Both the position numbers and the translations under genes were made by a program. Positions 8,561 to 17,200 of a stretch of DNA of 64,000 nucleotides are shown piece by piece. The DNA is from DAOTXR01 sp034435375 (GTDB taxonomy: Bacteria; Chloroflexota; Anaerolineae; Aggregatilineales; UBA3940): positions 62,001 to 126,000 of the forward strand of contig DAOTXR010000037.1 in assembly GCA_034435375.1 (NCBI GenBank), read 5' to 3'. Each line of letters starts with the position of its first letter. Within the stretch, counting starts at the first letter, position 1. Below the pieces are notes generated by a model. That model searched no databases, was not told the origin of the DNA, and saw nothing but the letters and a program-made list of their open reading frames with translations.

Positions 8561-9556
8561 TTATGCCCCGTTGCCGAAGTCGACCGATGAGGCATCACCC
8601 ACATTCAGGCTGTAGTAGCGCCCGATCACCCGCGCGTCTCGCCCAATGAGCGACTGGTCCAAGATGAAGTTGTGGACATTGGCCCCCTCGTCGACAATAG
8701 AGTTGCGAATGATACTGTACCGGATGTCGCACCCCGCTGCCACGGCTGCATAAGGCCCCACGATAGCATTTTCGAGCCGCGCTTCCGGATGGATATAGAC
8801 TGGTGGGATGACCGTCACACCCGGACGTGCCACCTGGGCGCTGTTGTCATGGCCATGCTCCAGCAGGTAACGGTTGGTCTCTAGCACTGTCTCTGGCTTG
8901 CCACAGTCGAGCCATACATCGACTTCCCCAGTGCGGAAAGTAGCTCCTTCATCGATCATAAGCTGGAAAGCATCGGCCAGGAAAAACTCGCCTTTGGTCA
9001 TTTGCTTCAGAGCCATCTGCTTTTCGATGGCATGCAGCATGGCCTGCGAGTCGCGGATGTAGTACAGACCGATGACGGCATTCTTGTTCTCTGTGCTGTC
9101 CGGCTTCTCAATGAAGCGGGTCACGCGGGCATTTCCATCCAGCACCACCACGCCAAAGCGGCGCGGGTCCTCTACCTGCTTCACGAAGGCGATCGCATCG
9201 GCCTCGGTAGTGTGGATGATGCTCAGGTTGGCTTCAAACAGCGTGTCGGCAAACAGGATCAACAGCGGTCCATGCAGATATTGCCGAGCCAGGTACACGG
9301 CATGGGCCTGCCCGATCAGCTGCTCCTGGACCACAAAGGTAGCCTTGAAGTCAAATTGCCCCCGAACGTATTCCTCGATCTGCTCACCCAGGTAGCCCAC
9401 GATGAAGATATACTCGTCAATCTCCAGCCCCTTGAGCGAGTCGAGCAGGTGCTTGAGCATGGGCTGCCCGGCCACGTTTAGCAGCGGCTTAGGACGGCTG
9501 AATGTGTGCGGGCGGAGCCTTTTGCCGTATCCCGCCATCGGAATAACCACTTTCAT
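8561..9556 (-). CDS. Sugar-1-phosphate nucleotidyltransferase with left-handed beta-helix
   Basis: A 331-aa protein of the NTP-transferase family. The N-terminal GYGKRLRPHTFSRPKPLL motif (residues ~9-26) binds the nucleotide and sugar phosphate. LILFADTLF carries the metal-binding Asp, and FIEKPD is also typical. The C-terminal ~85 residues contain hexapeptide-like repeats (VYIHPEARLENAIVGPYAAV), as in GlmU-like or archaeal dTTP/UTP-glucose-1-phosphate transferases. It probably makes an NDP-sugar for glycan synthesis. The true start is the ATG at 9556 with GAGGAG upstream, not the longer frame to 9739 that would overlap the divergent gene. Confidence 0.85.
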   Translation of the reverse strand: MKVVIPMAGYGKRLRPHTFSRPKPLLNVAGQPMLKHLLDSLKGLEIDEYIFIVGYLGEQIEEYVRGQFDFKATFVVQEQLIGQAHAVYLARQYLHGPLLILFADTLFEANLSIIHTTEADAIAFVKQVEDPRRFGVVVLDGNARVTRFIEKPDSTENKNAVIGLYYIRDSQAMLHAIEKQMALKQMTKGEFFLADAFQLMIDEGATFRTGEVDVWLDCGKPETVLETNRYLLEHGHDNSAQVARPGVTVIPPVYIHPEARLENAIVGPYAAVAAGCDIRYSIIRNSIVDEGANVHNFILDQSLIGRDARVIGRYYSLNVGDASSVDFGNGA

Positions 9557-9603
9557 ATGCCGTTTTTTCTCCTCATTCTGACCGAATGCTGGGTGTGCTG
9601 GTG

Positions 9604-9612
9604 TGGTATAAT
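9604..9612 (+). promoter_or_regulatory. Extended -10 promoter for guanylate-kinase-like gene
   Basis: TGGTATAAT combines a consensus TATAAT (9607-9612) with a TGn extension. It lies 77 bp upstream of the ATG at 9689, in the space between divergent genes. No clear -35 is seen, as is common with extended -10 promoters. Confidence 0.65.
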
Positions 9613-9688
9613 CCATCCCACATTGCATGGCTTGGCCGAGAGTGTTTTTGGTCAAACGCCTGTCGTCATGTGAAGGATCAGACTCGCA

Positions 9689-10408
9689 ATGCTGGATAAC
9701 CTTACCGACGTTGAGCGGGTGCTCTACCAGACCCACCACACTCTTGCACGTCAGCTGTTTGTAATTGCTGGCCCATCAGGTGTAGGTAAGAATACCATTA
9801 TCCGTGAACTGCTGGCAAACCATCCTGAGATGGACCGTGTTCGCACTTACACCACACGCAAGCCGCGCCCTGGCGAGGTGGAAGGTGAGCAGTATCACTT
9901 CGTGACCTGGGAGAAGTTCTGCGAGCTGGCACGGGCTGGAAAGCTGATGGAAGTGGATACCAACTCCATCGGCCAAGATGTGTATGGGTTGGGTAAGGTC
10001 TATAGCATGCCTGCTGACATCTACGAAGGGATTCCCCCCGAAAGACATATCGTGATCGCCGAAGTGGATGTGGTCGGAACAAGACGGCTACGTGCTCGCT
10101 ATCCCGACTGCGTGACGATCTTTGTCACAGCCCCACCGTTGGACTTGATCCAGCGCATCCGCGAAAGGCGCGACGAGACCATGGATGCTCGATCGCTTAC
10201 CCAGCGGATGCAGACCGCCCGCGACCAGATCCGCGCGGCCAAAGAATTCGACTATGTGATCTTTAACCGCGATGGTCACCTCCGAGAAGCCCTCCAGGCA
10301 GTAGAGGCCATCATTCAGGTCACCCGCATGCACGTGCGCCAGGGATTTGACCTGGAGGCTATGATCCCACCGGATGCTTTCCAGATGCTCGAATCATCTT
10401 CCTCCTGA
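9689..10408 (+). CDS. Guanylate kinase-like protein
   Basis: A 239-aa P-loop kinase. Residues 22-36 contain the Walker A FVIAGPSGVGKNT, and YTTRKPRPGEVEGEQYHF is the GMP-binding signature of guanylate kinases. IRERRDE is the lid arginine region. The expected reaction is GMP + ATP to GDP + ADP. It is longer than usual (~190-210 aa): the segment after TNSIGQDVYG and the C-terminal ~30 residues diverge, and the usual IDVQG motif reads EVDVVG. It may be the housekeeping enzyme or a paralogue. The start at 9689 has GAAGGA about 11 nt upstream. Confidence 0.78.
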   Translation: MLDNLTDVERVLYQTHHTLARQLFVIAGPSGVGKNTIIRELLANHPEMDRVRTYTTRKPRPGEVEGEQYHFVTWEKFCELARAGKLMEVDTNSIGQDVYGLGKVYSMPADIYEGIPPERHIVIAEVDVVGTRRLRARYPDCVTIFVTAPPLDLIQRIRERRDETMDARSLTQRMQTARDQIRAAKEFDYVIFNRDGHLREALQAVEAIIQVTRMHVRQGFDLEAMIPPDAFQMLESSSS

Positions 10409-10418
10409 CCAATCTGTT

Positions 10419-12035
10419 ATGGTTGCCTGTGTATCCTCTGACGACTCATCCTTCGATCCCGTCACACTGGAGATCTTTAAGCATCTGTTGGCCTCGGTGG
10501 CCGAGGAGATGGGTGTGACGCTCGGACGTACGGCTTATTCGCCCAACATTAAGGAGCGCCGCGACTACTCCTGTGCAGTCTTTTTGGGCGATGGACGCAT
10601 GTTGGCTCAGGCAGCTCACATCCCAGTGCACCTGGGCGCGATGCCGGCCTCGGTCCAGGCAGCCATTGAGCATGCCGCCCCCTTTGTCCCCGGCGACCTG
10701 ATCGCCCTCAATGACCCCTACCTGGGGGGGACGCATCTGCCCGACATCACACTGGTGTCGCCAGTCTTCGCGAGTCAGGACTCCCATGCCCCTGACTTCT
10801 TTGTGGCCTCCCGCGCCCACCATGCCGATGTGGGTGGCATGTCGCCCGGATCGATGCCGCTGGCTACTGAGCTTTATCAGGAGGGTCTCATCATCCCACC
10901 CATCCGACTGGCTGAGGCAGGACGTGTGAATCAGGCTGCCCTCGACCTGATCGTGCGCAACTCTCGTACTCCCGACGAACGGCGCGGCGACCTGGCGGCC
11001 CAACGGGCCTGCCACGAGGTCGGCGCCCGTCGGCTGCTTGAGATCGTCGCCCGTTACGGGCTGGACGAAGTCAACCGGCAAGCCGAGGCTCTGATTGCCT
11101 ACGCCGAGCGTCTGACCCGTGCGATGCTCACCGAACTGCCTGAGGGCCTCTATACGTTTGAGGATGCGCTTGACGATGATGGCCTTTCCCCCGATCCGGT
11201 ACCCATCCGGGTGGCAATCACCCTCCGCGGGGGCGGAATGACGGTCGACTTCAGCGGGTCGGCTCCGGCGGTGCGTGGATCGGTCAACGCGGTCAGCGCG
11301 ATCGTCCACTCGGCCATCAGCTACGTCATACGCTGTATCGTTGGTACAACACTTCCCATGAACCACGGTGTATTTGCGCCTGTGCATGTCATCGTTCCGC
11401 CTGGCAGCGTGCTCGACCCTGGCCCGCCGCATGCAGTAGCGGGCGGCAATGTCGAAACTTCAATGCGGGTGGTCGATGTGCTGTACGGGGCGCTGGCCTC
11501 TGCGCTGCCCGACTGCATCCCAGCAGCCAGCCAGGGCACCATGAACAACCTGACCTTTGGGGGCATTAACCCTCGCACTGGCCTGCCGTTTGCCTACTAC
11601 GAGACGATGGGCGGCGGCGCGGGCGCTGGCCCCCAGAGTGATGGCGCGAGTGGAGTTCACTGCCACATGAGCAATACCCTCAACACACCTGTTGAGGCGC
11701 TGGAGTTTGCTCTGCCGATCCGGCTGCGGCGCTATGCCCTCCGGCGCGGATCGGGCGGGGCGGGGAAACACCGAGGCGGCGATGGGCTAGTACGCGAGAT
11801 CGAGTTTCTTGCCCCCGCCCAGGTGACTATCCTCTCTGAGCGTCGCCGCCGGGCGCCTTACGGCCTGGCTGGCGGTCAGCCAGGCCAGCCAGGTGAGAAT
11901 GTGCTGATCCCCAGCGATGGATCACCAGCGCGCCGTCTCCCCGGCAAGACCAGCTTCGAAGTGCAGCCGGGTGATGTGTTGCACATCGGTACACCAGGGG
12001 GTGGCGGTTGGGGAGAGGCTCATCACGAGGAATAG
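10419..12035 (+). CDS. Hydantoinase B/oxoprolinase family protein
   Basis: About 538 aa matching the HyuB family, the subunit that with HyuA performs ATP-dependent hydrolysis of hydantoins or 5-oxoproline, or (in acetone carboxylases) carboxylation. Landmarks are DPVTLEIFKHLL, ERRDYSCAVF, NDPYLGGTHLPDITL, SRAHHADVGG and the Gly-rich GGGAGAGPQSDGASGVH. No HyuA is adjacent, so this may be a lone HyuB or its partner lies elsewhere. The frame opens at 10374, overlapping the previous gene; the ATG at 10419 gives the normal N-terminus but lacks a good ribosome site. It converges with the penicillin-binding protein gene. Confidence 0.85.
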   Translation: MVACVSSDDSSFDPVTLEIFKHLLASVAEEMGVTLGRTAYSPNIKERRDYSCAVFLGDGRMLAQAAHIPVHLGAMPASVQAAIEHAAPFVPGDLIALNDPYLGGTHLPDITLVSPVFASQDSHAPDFFVASRAHHADVGGMSPGSMPLATELYQEGLIIPPIRLAEAGRVNQAALDLIVRNSRTPDERRGDLAAQRACHEVGARRLLEIVARYGLDEVNRQAEALIAYAERLTRAMLTELPEGLYTFEDALDDDGLSPDPVPIRVAITLRGGGMTVDFSGSAPAVRGSVNAVSAIVHSAISYVIRCIVGTTLPMNHGVFAPVHVIVPPGSVLDPGPPHAVAGGNVETSMRVVDVLYGALASALPDCIPAASQGTMNNLTFGGINPRTGLPFAYYETMGGGAGAGPQSDGASGVHCHMSNTLNTPVEALEFALPIRLRRYALRRGSGGAGKHRGGDGLVREIEFLAPAQVTILSERRRRAPYGLAGGQPGQPGENVLIPSDGSPARRLPGKTSFEVQPGDVLHIGTPGGGGWGEAHHEE

Positions 12036-12121
12036 CCGATCGGGTCACGATAGCCCATAGCCACCCCCTCATCTTGTCTCCTTTTGAAAGCAGCCCGCCG
12101 ACGTTAAATTGGTTCTCTCCA

Positions 12122-15112
12122 TCACCCCTCTGGCGTGGGCGATGGGCCAGGTGTGGGGACCGGCACAATCGTGATCGGTACCTGATAGGGCGGCAGGAAG
12201 TTGCCATCGATGCCCACCAGCACCAGTCGTAGGATATAACGCCCCTGTGGCAGAGCATCGGCGTGCAGCATTTCCAGCACACCGTTGGTCACACTCTCGG
12301 TGTGTATGTCGCCAAGAGTCAGCCACTCGGTTGGGAAGTCTCCTGCGCCAATCTCCAGCTTGTAGTACACCACCCGCGCCGGATCGAACACCGCCGTCCC
12401 TACGATCGGCAGCACGCCATATACCTCATCGTTCAAGCGTGGCTGGTCAATGGAATAGGTTGCCCCTGTCAGGGGGTCAACTGCCATCTCCGCTTCCCGG
12501 AACTGCGCGATCACATCTGCCGGACAGATCATGCCTGGCTCGACTGGCACGTTGTTGGCATATGCCCAGTTGCGCGCCCGGATGGCATCTACGGGGTCAC
12601 GTGGCGCAGTGACAAAAATCTGGAACGAGATGTCTTTGAGATCGGCATCGGTGGGCGGCACTTCGCAGTAGATCGGGGGCAAAGGCTGCGGCGCGTTGCC
12701 AGGCAACGACTCGATCAGGGGGGCCATCGCAGCCATGACCGTAGCCTGCTGTTCAGCGCTCAGCGGGAGCACACCGAGCTGCACCAACCCTGGCTCCAGC
12801 TCCACCCGCACTGGCAACTGTGGCCCGACAGGCTCTTCACCAGGTGCAAGGGTCGCCAGCGGGGTGGGTATGAGCGTCGGAGTGGGTGTGGGAGGTTCGG
12901 CGCCCTCACCGCTGCCACCGACCATGAACCATTCGCTGCGCGTGCGTGGGCAACCGCCGGAGGCTACCTGAGGCTCCTGCAACGACGCCAACACACACAC
13001 CTGGCGAGCCTGTAATCCTGACGGCGGCGTGAAGCCGCTGCGCAGGGGTGGAAGATCGGGGCGCTCAAGAAGCGCTGAGAATTCAGGTTGGGTGATCAGG
13101 GCCACCATTACATCGTGCCAGATAGGCGCTGCTCCGGTCAGCCCAGATGTGCCCTCAGTCATCGGCTTGTTGTCAGTGTTGCCTGCCCACACCGCGACGA
13201 CTACATGTGGCGTGTAGCCAACCGTCCAGTTATCACGATAGTCGTTGGTCGTGCCAGTTTTGACCGCCGCTGGGAAGTCCAACAGCAGCGGCGACTGTGC
13301 TCCCATCATGGGTGTGCGGGCAGCATTGTCCGACAGCATGTCGCTGATCACGAATGCCACACGGGGATCGAGCACCTGCTCACCTGGCTCAGCGGGAGCC
13401 TGATACAGGATGTGGCCCTGCAAATCCTCCACACGGGCGATCAGATGTGGGGTGATGCGATGGCCGCCGTTGGCGAACACCGAGAAGGCCGTTGCCATGT
13501 CCATCGGCGTGACCTCCCCACCGCCTAGCGTCAACGACAGGCCATATTGCGAGGCATCAGCCCCCAACGTCTGGATGCCAAGTCGCTGAGCCATCTCCAG
13601 CAGCGACGGCACACCCACCTCACGCAGCAACGTCACTGCCGGGATGTTATACGAGTTGGCCAGCGCATCACGTAATCGTTGCGGTCCGTGGAAGCGATTG
13701 TCGTAGTTGCGCGGTTCATACTCACCCACGCCAGTGTCGTAGATCATCGGCACGTCCCATAGCACGTCGGCAGGCTGCCAGCCCTGTTCGAGGGCCGTTG
13801 CGTAGGTGAGGGGCTTCATGGCGCTGCCCGGCTGATGTGGCGCGAGCACGTTGTTCACTGCCCCATCGATCGTCTCGTCGGCGTAGTCTATGCTACCCAG
13901 CATGGTCAGCACTTCGCCAGTGTTGGGATTCAGCACCACCACGGCGGCGTTGGTCAGGTTGTGCTCATCGCGCACCTCCGCCACGTGCTGGCGGGCGATC
14001 TCCTCGATCTGATTATGCAGGTCTAGTGACAACGTGGTATAGATGTTCAGCCCGCCGCGCGAGACCAGCTCAGGGTCGATGCCCGGAAGTTCGGCCAGTT
14101 GGCGGCGCACCTCAACCGTGAAGTGTGGAGCCAACAGAGACACATCCGGGCTGGCCAAATCGGTCACCACCAGCGGTTTCTCGTTGAAGGCGAACTCGGC
14201 ATCTGCGGCGCTCAGGTAGCCATGCCGCACCATCAGATCAAGCACCTGGCGCTGGCGCACCTTGGCGTCGGCAAAATTGACATAGGGATCGTAGAGATAG
14301 GGCGACTGTACCATCCCGGCCAAAAAGGCACACTCAGCTACGGTCAAGCCAGTGGCTGGCTTGCCAAAGTATGTCTGCGAGGCAGCCTCAATGCCATAGG
14401 CCAGGTTGCCATAATAGACTTCGTTCAGGTACAGCTCAAGGATTTCATCCTTGCTGTACTGACGGGTCATCACCCATGCCAGGGCTGCCTCTTTGAGCTT
14501 GCGACGCAGTGTCTGCTCGTTGCGTTCCTCATAGCTGAACACGATCTGTCGAACGAGCTGTTGGGTGATCGTGCTTCCCCCACTGACGATCTCCCCTTCC
14601 GTGATCCACTGCCACGCTGCCCGTGCTATCGATGGCGGGTCAAAACCAGGGTTTTCGTAGAAGGTATCGTCCTCAGTAGCAACCGTTGCCCAGCGCATAG
14701 CAAACGGGATACGGTCGAGCGGAACCTCAATGCGGCGGCCTTCGTTGATGACCTCATACAGCAGAATGCCATTGCGATCGTAGATGCGAGTCGTCTGAAA
14801 GTCTTCCACGCCGGACATCGACTCCAGCGTGGCCATATCCTGACGAAGCTCTTCGGCCAGCGAGTTGTAGATCACCAGACCCACAATCAACAGTGAGCCT
14901 GTCGCAGCGGCCAGCGCCATTGCTACGATGGCCAGCCCCGTTCGAAAGCATCCCCATCGACCGCCTGGGCGACGTTTGCGCCGCCTGACAGGTCGTGACA
15001 GTGGCGGGCTGGGAGGATAAGGATGGAACTCTGGGGATTCGGAAGGCTGGGTGGGCTGCTCGTCGGGCTGCCCGCCCCGAAAGGGTCTACGGTTTACCTC
15101 ATTCTCTACCAT
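12122..15112 (-). CDS. Class A penicillin-binding protein (PBP1A-like)
   Basis: A bifunctional peptidoglycan synthase of 996 aa. A basic Pro-rich cytoplasmic tail precedes one transmembrane helix (~60-82). The GT51 domain has ATEDDTFYENPGFD with the catalytic Glu near 147, and GGSTITQQLVRQ. The transpeptidase domain has the nucleophile in GSAMK (S430, K433), SYN at 487-489 and KTGTT from 618. It polymerises and crosslinks cell-wall glycan on the outer face. After the transpeptidase there is a long tail (~300 aa) with a Thr/Pro linker and an Ig-like end. The ATG at 15112 is chosen because AAGGA lies 8 nt upstream; a TTG at 15130 is the alternative. Confidence 0.92.
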   Translation of the reverse strand: MVENEVNRRPFRGGQPDEQPTQPSESPEFHPYPPSPPLSRPVRRRKRRPGGRWGCFRTGLAIVAMALAAATGSLLIVGLVIYNSLAEELRQDMATLESMSGVEDFQTTRIYDRNGILLYEVINEGRRIEVPLDRIPFAMRWATVATEDDTFYENPGFDPPSIARAAWQWITEGEIVSGGSTITQQLVRQIVFSYEERNEQTLRRKLKEAALAWVMTRQYSKDEILELYLNEVYYGNLAYGIEAASQTYFGKPATGLTVAECAFLAGMVQSPYLYDPYVNFADAKVRQRQVLDLMVRHGYLSAADAEFAFNEKPLVVTDLASPDVSLLAPHFTVEVRRQLAELPGIDPELVSRGGLNIYTTLSLDLHNQIEEIARQHVAEVRDEHNLTNAAVVVLNPNTGEVLTMLGSIDYADETIDGAVNNVLAPHQPGSAMKPLTYATALEQGWQPADVLWDVPMIYDTGVGEYEPRNYDNRFHGPQRLRDALANSYNIPAVTLLREVGVPSLLEMAQRLGIQTLGADASQYGLSLTLGGGEVTPMDMATAFSVFANGGHRITPHLIARVEDLQGHILYQAPAEPGEQVLDPRVAFVISDMLSDNAARTPMMGAQSPLLLDFPAAVKTGTTNDYRDNWTVGYTPHVVVAVWAGNTDNKPMTEGTSGLTGAAPIWHDVMVALITQPEFSALLERPDLPPLRSGFTPPSGLQARQVCVLASLQEPQVASGGCPRTRSEWFMVGGSGEGAEPPTPTPTLIPTPLATLAPGEEPVGPQLPVRVELEPGLVQLGVLPLSAEQQATVMAAMAPLIESLPGNAPQPLPPIYCEVPPTDADLKDISFQIFVTAPRDPVDAIRARNWAYANNVPVEPGMICPADVIAQFREAEMAVDPLTGATYSIDQPRLNDEVYGVLPIVGTAVFDPARVVYYKLEIGAGDFPTEWLTLGDIHTESVTNGVLEMLHADALPQGRYILRLVLVGIDGNFLPPYQVPITIVPVPTPGPSPTPEG

Positions 15113-15148
15113 CGTGCAATTCCTTACCAACTCGGTTCAATCGCGCCC

Positions 15149-15157
15149 ATTGTATCA
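15149..15157 (-). promoter_or_regulatory. Extended -10 promoter for penicillin-binding protein gene
   Basis: Minus-strand TGATACAAT (TGn plus TACAAT) lies about 37 bp upstream of the ATG at 15112. No good -35 is seen. Confidence 0.5.
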
Positions 15158-15332
15158 CGCCAGGGGCCGGGGCGACAGACAGACGTGGATATGCCGATAG
15201 GCAGTAAACTAGGCATGAGCTTCTGATTGGAAACCTCAGCACCTCAACGCCTTTTGGGATGTCAACCGGTGGCGAATCAAGGTTGGGGCAGTTGCTCAGC
15301 GCCGTGCTGCTTTGCTCGCACACTGCGAACTG

Positions 15333-15341
15333 TGGTATGAT
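15333..15341 (+). promoter_or_regulatory. Extended -10 promoter for metallophosphoesterase gene
   Basis: TGGTATGAT lies 68 bp upstream of the ATG at 15409; TTGCTC 18 bp further upstream is a weak -35. Confidence 0.5.
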
Positions 15342-15408
15342 CAGACCAAGACACCGTCAGGGCACGCTGTCCCTCTGCATCCTGCTCTGATGCCAAAGGT
15401 GAACTGCC

Positions 15409-16149
15409 ATGCGTTACCTGATCATCTCTGACATTCATGCCAACTTGACTGCGTTCCAGGCAGTGCTTGAGGATGCCGGGACTCTTGGCAAGGACTACGA
15501 CTTCGTGTGGTGCCTGGGCGATGTCGTAGGCTATGGTCCAGACCCCAACGAATGCGTTGACTTGCTGCGTAGCCTGCCCCACCTCTGCTTGGCCGGAAAT
15601 CACGACTGGGCCGCGCTAGGTAGGCTGGATGTGCGCACCTTCAACACCGATGCTCGCAAGGCAGTGACCTGGACGCGCGAAACCCTCACTGATGCCAACC
15701 TGGCCTTTCTGGAGGCGCTGCCCACTACCTTCGTGCTGGGCGACTTTACGCTGGTGCACGGCTCACCCCGTGAACCGGTGTGGGAATATATCCTCGACCC
15801 TTTGGTGGCGGCGTTGAACTTCCCGCATTATGAGACCCCTTACTGCCTGGTCGGGCACACCCACACGCCCGTGATCTTTAAGTTGGCAAGCCAGAAGGGT
15901 GAATGTGAGCCAGTCTCACCCACCTACAATGCCCAAACCCAGCTCGATGGCAAGCGTCAGATCATCAACCCCGGCAGCGTTGGTCAGCCGCGCGACTCGG
16001 ACCCACGGGCAGCCTATGCCATCCTCGATGCCGAACGCCAGATGTGGGAGTTCCGACGCATTCCCTACGACATCAAAGCAGTCCAGGAAAGGATGCGCCA
16101 GGCTGCGATGCCGGATCGCCTCGTCACACGCCTGGAGCACGGCTGGTAG
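15409..16149 (+). CDS. YfcE/DUF2156-type metallophosphoesterase
   Basis: A 246-aa calcineurin-like phosphoesterase. All metal-site blocks are visible: SDIHANLTAF (residues 7-16), LGDVVGYGPDP, AGNHDW, and VGHTHTP. INPGSVGQPRD near the C-terminus is typical of the YfcE/MJ0936 group. Two-metal hydrolysis of a phosphodiester or phosphomonoester is expected; the natural substrate is unknown. The ATG at 15409 has AAAGGTGA about 7 nt upstream. It is transcribed alone and converges with the gene that follows. Confidence 0.85.
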   Translation: MRYLIISDIHANLTAFQAVLEDAGTLGKDYDFVWCLGDVVGYGPDPNECVDLLRSLPHLCLAGNHDWAALGRLDVRTFNTDARKAVTWTRETLTDANLAFLEALPTTFVLGDFTLVHGSPREPVWEYILDPLVAALNFPHYETPYCLVGHTHTPVIFKLASQKGECEPVSPTYNAQTQLDGKRQIINPGSVGQPRDSDPRAAYAILDAERQMWEFRRIPYDIKAVQERMRQAAMPDRLVTRLEHGW

Positions 16150-16170
16150 CAGACATCTACCCTATTGGAA

Positions 16171-17154
16171 CTATTGCCCTGGGACATCCTTGGCGCAGCG
16201 TGCTCCGGCGTCAAACTCAGCCGTGTCTGCTGGCAGACGGGCATCACCGTTTCGATTGGCCGAGCGATTGCGGAAAGCCATATTCCAAAACGACCCGCCA
16301 CGCGCGATGCGCCAGCGCCCTTCGTTCTCCTCGGGGCCAGGGGGATTGGCATAGGGTGAGCGCGTGTAGTAATCCGGCGCGTAAACATCCTGCACCCACT
16401 CATAGACGTTGCCTGCCATATCGAGCACGCCATACGGGCTGGCCCCCAGCGGATAGCTGCCAACCGGCGCTGTGGTGTAGCGTGGCCTGGCGTCGAAGGT
16501 ACCATCCGGCCACAGGAAGTTCAGTAGATCAGGCGTGGGGTCCTCGTTGCCCCATGGATAACGGCGTCCATCAGTTCCACGTGCAGCCTTCTCCCACTCA
16601 GCCTCGGTAGGCAGCCGCGCTCCGCGCCATGTGCAGTAGTCGAGCGCATGGTACCAGTTAAGCCAGATCACAGGGTAGTCATCATACTCTGGGTTGCCGT
16701 AGTACCAGGGCCAGATCGACTCGGCTATCTGCTTATTGCAGCAGTCGAAGCGAGCCGGTGGCTCACATGCCCCTGCATCGACGCACGCCCTGTAGTTGCG
16801 GTTGGTCACTTCCAGCAGATCGATGTAGAAGGCATCCAGATAGACGGTATGAATCGGCAGTTCGTCGCTAAAGCCCTCATCGCTGCCCATGATAAATTCA
16901 CCCGCCGGGACAAGCACCATCTCGGTGCCATGCTCGTCGATGATGCGCTCCGGCAGCGGTGTAGGGGAGGGTGTGAACGTCGCTGTCGGCGTATTGGTCG
17001 GCGTGGAGGTAGGCGACGGCATAGCCGTCGCGGTGGCAGTCACGGCAACCGGAGGCTCAACAAGTAAATCGGCGGAGGCTGTCTGACTCGCGCCAGTGCA
17101 GGCCACAAGCAGCAGGGCGAGATAGATCGGGAGGAAGGTTCTCAGATAGAGCAT
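16171..17154 (-). CDS. FGE/SUMF1-like lipoprotein lacking catalytic cysteines
   Basis: A 327-aa lipoprotein. The signal peptide has the lipobox LVAC with C19, followed by a Thr/Pro-rich linker (TATAMPSPTSTPTNTPTATF) and a formylglycine-generating-enzyme fold (VLVPAGEFIMGSDE, RLPTEAEWEKAARG, YPWGNE, DMAGNVYEW, ARGGSFWN). True formylglycine-generating enzymes carry two active-site cysteines just after the RGGS motif; here the stretch reads SFWNMAFRNRSANRN, with none. So sulfatase activation is unlikely, and a binding or structural role is more probable. The start at 17154 is chosen over an upstream GTG because GGAG lies 6 nt before it and it begins the signal peptide. Confidence 0.82.
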   Translation of the reverse strand: MLYLRTFLPIYLALLLVACTGASQTASADLLVEPPVAVTATATAMPSPTSTPTNTPTATFTPSPTPLPERIIDEHGTEMVLVPAGEFIMGSDEGFSDELPIHTVYLDAFYIDLLEVTNRNYRACVDAGACEPPARFDCCNKQIAESIWPWYYGNPEYDDYPVIWLNWYHALDYCTWRGARLPTEAEWEKAARGTDGRRYPWGNEDPTPDLLNFLWPDGTFDARPRYTTAPVGSYPLGASPYGVLDMAGNVYEWVQDVYAPDYYTRSPYANPPGPEENEGRWRIARGGSFWNMAFRNRSANRNGDARLPADTAEFDAGARCAKDVPGQ

Positions 17155-17200
17155 GGTCATCTCCGAAATTGAGGACTTGTTCAGGCGCACCGCCTCTGTG

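Noticed and set aside
10446..11432. 328-aa minus-strand ORF inside hydantoinase B
   Set aside because: Antisense shadow of a well-supported gene; no motif.
16171..17154. Active formylglycine-generating enzyme
   Set aside because: The expected cysteine pair is absent and no sulfatase lies near.
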